A stretch of 6,583 nucleotides of DNA, from NCBI GenBank assembly GCA_027009605.1, contig JALVCY010000680.1, positions 1 to 6,583 on the forward strand. Reading direction: 5' to 3'. Below are positions 3,926 through 6,583 of the stretch, piece after piece; position 1 is the first letter of the stretch, and every line of letters starts with the position of its first letter. Below the pieces are notes generated by a model. That model did no database searches. It was not told the DNA's origin and worked only from the letters and a program-made list of their open reading frames with translations. The translations under genes were made by a program, and so were the position numbers. This stretch comes from Saprospiraceae bacterium. GTDB taxonomy: Bacteria; Bacteroidota; Bacteroidia; Chitinophagales; Saprospiraceae.

Positions 3926-6424
3926 GTGAAGAGATTTTTCTTGTTTATGGCCTTTATTTGCGCCTTCCAATCCCTTATTGCCCAAAGCTTCGAGCTATTA
4001 CGGAATCCACTAAATCCTGATTTGCGGGCTGATTTTCAGGATGTTAACTCCGGAGATGTAATTTACGCTGATGTGGACAGCGATGGAGATGAAGATGTGT
4101 TGATTACGGGACAAATTCATTACTCCCAAGGAGTGTATTATACCATTTTGTACAAAAATGACGGTATGGGAAATTTTGAAGAATTCCCCAATGATTTTGT
4201 GGGTATGGGATGGAGTGCGGCTGATTTTGGAGATGTGGATGGAGATGGAGATGTTGATTTGATTGTTGCAGGGCAGACTGCTGACCAAAATATAGGGGTG
4301 CAAACGCAGCTATACTTAAATGATGGAACCGGTGTGTTTACCATAACGAATGAGTCCTTCACCGGGGTCATGCGGGGTGATATCGTCTTCGATGATGTGG
4401 ATGGAGATGGAGATTTAGATGTGCTACTGACGGGCTTCGAATATACCAAGTTATATAAAAATGATGGTGCCGCTCATTTTACGGAAGTGGTGTCTAATTT
4501 TGAAAAGATGTCTATCAGCAATTTGGCTGTAGGTGATGTTGATAATGACGGAGACGATGATTTTTTAGTTTCCGGTGAAAAGAAAGTTGGTGGAAGCGCC
4601 AGCCTGCTTTATTTGAATGACGGGACAGGTGTTTATACGGAAGTTGGTACGAGTCCTTTTGTAGGTGCGACATTGGGCCAGTCGCATTTGGCGGATATAG
4701 ATGGAGATGGCGATTTAGATTTTTTAGTTGCGGGTTCGACGGGTAATCCTGAGTCGTTTAGGATATATGTCAATGACGGTACCGGTGCTTTTACCAATGG
4801 TGGCTATTTGAAGGTCTCAGATTATTATGCCTTTGAAATGGATGATTATGATGGGGATGGTGATTTGGATGTGATTTCGGCCGGCGGTATTTATGCAAAT
4901 GATGGGCAGGGAGTATTTGAAATGGATTCAACAAGTAGTACTTACCAGCGATTAACAGATGCAATGTTAGCTGTTTTTGATGTTAATGGTGATGGCTTGA
5001 ACGACATTGTTTCTCTCGGAAGAGATGGTACGTTGAATCACACCACATTATATGTACATCAGATGAATCATACTTTTGCGGAAGTCACGGATAATTATTT
5101 TCCCGGTTTAGCTCAGGGAGATGTTCGATTGTTGGATTTGGATGGGGATGGAGATTTGGATATTGTTGCCAATGGAAAGACCAATGAAGATGCCTATCAA
5201 TATGTCGTAAGAACTTATAGAAATGACGGAAATGGTTATTTTGTGGAATATGATGCCGGTTTAGAAGTGTCCAATACGATTTTTTTTGGCGATATGGATG
5301 GAGATGGAGATTTGGATGCTATCGTTGGAGGGGGTAGTTATGAAAATAGTAAATTGGATTTGTGGATAAATGATGGTACAGGACATTTTGCCGGTCAGTT
5401 GGTCGTCTCTGTGCCTGATGTTAATTGGTACGGTATAGAATTACAAGATTTTGACGGAGATGGAGATTTGGATATTTTCTATGTTGCCTATAATCACAAT
5501 ACTTCTGTGAACTATACAAAACTTATGAAAAATGACGGCAGTGGTCAATTCTCATATTTTAATACCGGGCTGCCAAGTCTCAATACCGATGCTCTAGCGG
5601 CAGGAGATATTGATCATGACGGGGACATTGATATTATCTTAAATGCACGTGGAGGAAGTGGTTATAAGACTTATATTTGCAAGAATAATAATGATGGTAC
5701 TTTCGTAGAAACTTATGACCAAAATATTGGCGCAAAGATAGCGGGTACGATGGTATTAGCTGATATTGATGGAGATAATGATTTGGATTTGTATGTGTCC
5801 GGTCAGAATTATTTATCAGGTACTTCGGCAATTATTTATAAAAATACCGGAAATGGTCATTTCTATTCTTTTGAGAGTACTGCCGGTGTTAATAACGGGT
5901 CAGCGGACTTTGCAGATATGGATAATGATGGCGACTTAGATTTATTCGTTACCGGAGCAGGATCTTCTGGCGGTACTAGTTCTAGAGTTGCCAGAATTTA
6001 TGAAAATAAAGGCTTGGATGGATTTGAAGTGATGGAAGATTCGGTATTTACCAATGTAACAGAAAGTGCTGTGGCCTTGGGAGATATTGATGGAGATGGA
6101 GATAAGGATGTTGTGATGATTGGAAGTTATGTCTTTGGAAGTCTCTTTCAAATCTTTGGTAATCAGCATATTATGGTTGCCCTTTCGGAAAAAGATATGC
6201 AGCAAGGTTTTATGATTTATCCCAATCCTTCCAGTGATTTGATTCATTTTCAAACAAAAGAATCGATTGCATCAATAGCAATTTATAACCCATCCGGACA
6301 GTTAGTCATGCATCAAGTACAAGCATCTGATATGGATATTTCTGCACTAAACCCGGGGTTGTATTATTGTAAAATCCGGCTTGCCAATGGAGCGGTTTAT
6401 GGGGCAAAGTTGGTGAAGGATTAA
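3926..6424 (+). CDS. Secreted FG-GAP/VCBS repeat protein with T9SS type A sorting domain
   Basis: This 832-residue protein is complete. The start is GTG at 3926: an in-frame TAG lies at 3884-3886, no upstream ATG is in frame, and this start gives the Lys-Arg needed before the hydrophobic core. The later ATG at codon 8 would lose that. Residues 1-20 are a Sec signal peptide, with a likely cut after SLIAQ. Residues 49-728 carry 14 DxDxDGDxD-type calcium motifs (first Asp at 49, 103, 157, 204, 257, 307, 352, 404, 456, 508, 561, 613, 664, 720), most of them followed by a hydrophobic strand ending in Gly. Between them are LYxNDGTGxF-type segments. This is the FG-GAP/VCBS pattern of integrin-like beta-propellers, and 14 blades suggests two propellers. 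Residues 763-832 are the T9SS type A (Por) sorting domain, with YPNP at 765-768. The protein is expected on the cell surface or released. Its ligand and role are unknown; adhesion or glycan binding is an inference. The leader is A-rich with no clear Shine-Dalgarno sequence. Confidence 0.95.
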   Translation: MKRFFLFMAFICAFQSLIAQSFELLRNPLNPDLRADFQDVNSGDVIYADVDSDGDEDVLITGQIHYSQGVYYTILYKNDGMGNFEEFPNDFVGMGWSAADFGDVDGDGDVDLIVAGQTADQNIGVQTQLYLNDGTGVFTITNESFTGVMRGDIVFDDVDGDGDLDVLLTGFEYTKLYKNDGAAHFTEVVSNFEKMSISNLAVGDVDNDGDDDFLVSGEKKVGGSASLLYLNDGTGVYTEVGTSPFVGATLGQSHLADIDGDGDLDFLVAGSTGNPESFRIYVNDGTGAFTNGGYLKVSDYYAFEMDDYDGDGDLDVISAGGIYANDGQGVFEMDSTSSTYQRLTDAMLAVFDVNGDGLNDIVSLGRDGTLNHTTLYVHQMNHTFAEVTDNYFPGLAQGDVRLLDLDGDGDLDIVANGKTNEDAYQYVVRTYRNDGNGYFVEYDAGLEVSNTIFFGDMDGDGDLDAIVGGGSYENSKLDLWINDGTGHFAGQLVVSVPDVNWYGIELQDFDGDGDLDIFYVAYNHNTSVNYTKLMKNDGSGQFSYFNTGLPSLNTDALAAGDIDHDGDIDIILNARGGSGYKTYICKNNNDGTFVETYDQNIGAKIAGTMVLADIDGDNDLDLYVSGQNYLSGTSAIIYKNTGNGHFYSFESTAGVNNGSADFADMDNDGDLDLFVTGAGSSGGTSSRVARIYENKGLDGFEVMEDSVFTNVTESAVALGDIDGDGDKDVVMIGSYVFGSLFQIFGNQHIMVALSEKDMQQGFMIYPNPSSDLIHFQTKESIASIAIYNPSGQLVMHQVQASDMDISALNPGLYYCKIRLANGAVYGAKLVKD
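4070..6109 (+). repeat. Coding region of 14 VCBS/FG-GAP calcium-motif repeats
   Basis: Codons 49-728 contain 14 copies spaced 45-56 residues apart, mostly 50-54. At the DNA level the core recurs as near-identical GATGGAGATGGAGAT stretches (for example near 4239, 4400 and 5297), which makes the gene a possible substrate for slippage or recombination. Motif 7 (DVNGDGLND) diverges most. Motif 11 has His and motif 12 has Asn at normally Gly or Gly/Asp-rich places. Confidence 0.85.
6212..6421 (+). other. T9SS type A C-terminal sorting domain (coding)
   Basis: Codons 763-832 show the family's features in order: YPNP, then a strand with IHF, a segment with IAIYNPSGQLV, an ISALNPGLYY turn, and a final AKLVKD. 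In characterised Bacteroidota such domains direct passage through the outer-membrane translocon and are then removed by the sortase-like PorU. Confidence 0.92.
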
Positions 6425-6583
6425 TTAAATTCGATAGCCTTAGCACTAAGGTTGCGGAAGTAAACACTAAGCTTATACTAAGAGTATTTAGTGTAAGCTT
6501 AGTGTCAAGCTAAGTGGTAAAGCTTCTATGAAAAAGAGTATTTTTATGCCGAGTTGCAACTAAAACACAAAAAAATAGCGCTG
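6425..6583. other. 3' flank of the VCBS gene, no gene seen
   Basis: This stretch contains CACTAAG/CTTAGTG repeats and the hairpin at 6464-6505. A short frame from the ATG at 6528 (MKKSIF...) stops after 11 codons and is not called. The remainder to the edge shows nothing I can assign. Confidence 0.6.
6464..6505. repeat. Hairpin with 18-bp stem, CACTAAG family; possible 3' end structure
   Basis: The left arm (6464-6481, ACACTAAGCTTATACTAA) pairs with 6488-6505 with a single G-T wobble around a 6-base loop. It lies 40 bases after the stop codon, so it could protect or end the mRNA. However, it is AT-rich and lacks a T-run, so a standard intrinsic terminator is unlikely. A second small inverted pair, CCTTAG/CTAAGG, lies at 6438-6451. 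The units match those inside the intergenic MITE. Confidence 0.65.

Noticed and set aside
4010..4449. Minus-strand open frames antisense to the VCBS gene
   Set aside because: They mirror the repeated Asp/Gly codons of the VCBS motifs, giving Ser/Ile/His-rich translations, and have no independent support. The frames at 5634-5831 and 5942-6253 are rejected for the same reason.
6528..6563. Possible new gene starting MKKSIF
   Set aside because: It stops after 11 codons, and nothing suggests a frameshifted continuation in the few bases left.

Overview
The window looks like chromosomal DNA from a member of the Bacteroidota, possibly Saprospiria-like. The evidence is a secreted protein that ends in a type IX secretion (T9SS) type A sorting domain, two genes that start with Sec signal peptides, A-rich leaders without strong Shine-Dalgarno sequences, and AT-rich structured intergenic DNA. 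The class-level guess comes from protein style only. I found no rRNA, tRNA, CRISPR array, integrase or transposase.

Layout. (1) Positions 1-2878, minus strand: the first 959 codons of a very large secreted cysteine-rich surface protein. It is open over the whole stretch and runs off the left edge. I translated this frame by hand codon by codon and found no stop. (2) Positions 2879-3925: a gene-free divergent intergenic region of about 1.05 kb, dense in secondary structure. It holds two small hairpins, a roughly 309-bp MITE-like element with near-perfect terminal inverted repeats and a 9-bp target duplication, a perfect 32-bp palindrome, a 14-bp-stem hairpin, and two copies of a roughly 34-bp repeat, one of which is the target the MITE landed in. 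(3) Positions 3926-6424, plus strand: an 832-residue FG-GAP/VCBS repeat protein with 14 regularly spaced calcium-binding motifs (about two seven-bladed propellers), a signal peptide and a T9SS sorting domain. (4) Positions 6425-6583: a 3' flank with an 18-bp-stem hairpin built of CACTAAG/CTTAGTG units, the same units found inside the MITE.

The two genes are divergent and are not an operon. Both products are predicted to leave the cytoplasm by Sec. The plus-strand protein should then be carried across the outer membrane by T9SS and attached to the surface or released; the minus-strand protein probably follows the same route, but its C-terminus is outside the window. Nothing in the window shows that they act together. 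The most notable non-coding content is the non-autonomous mobile element, whose unoccupied target can be compared with a second copy of the same repeat about 430 bp away.
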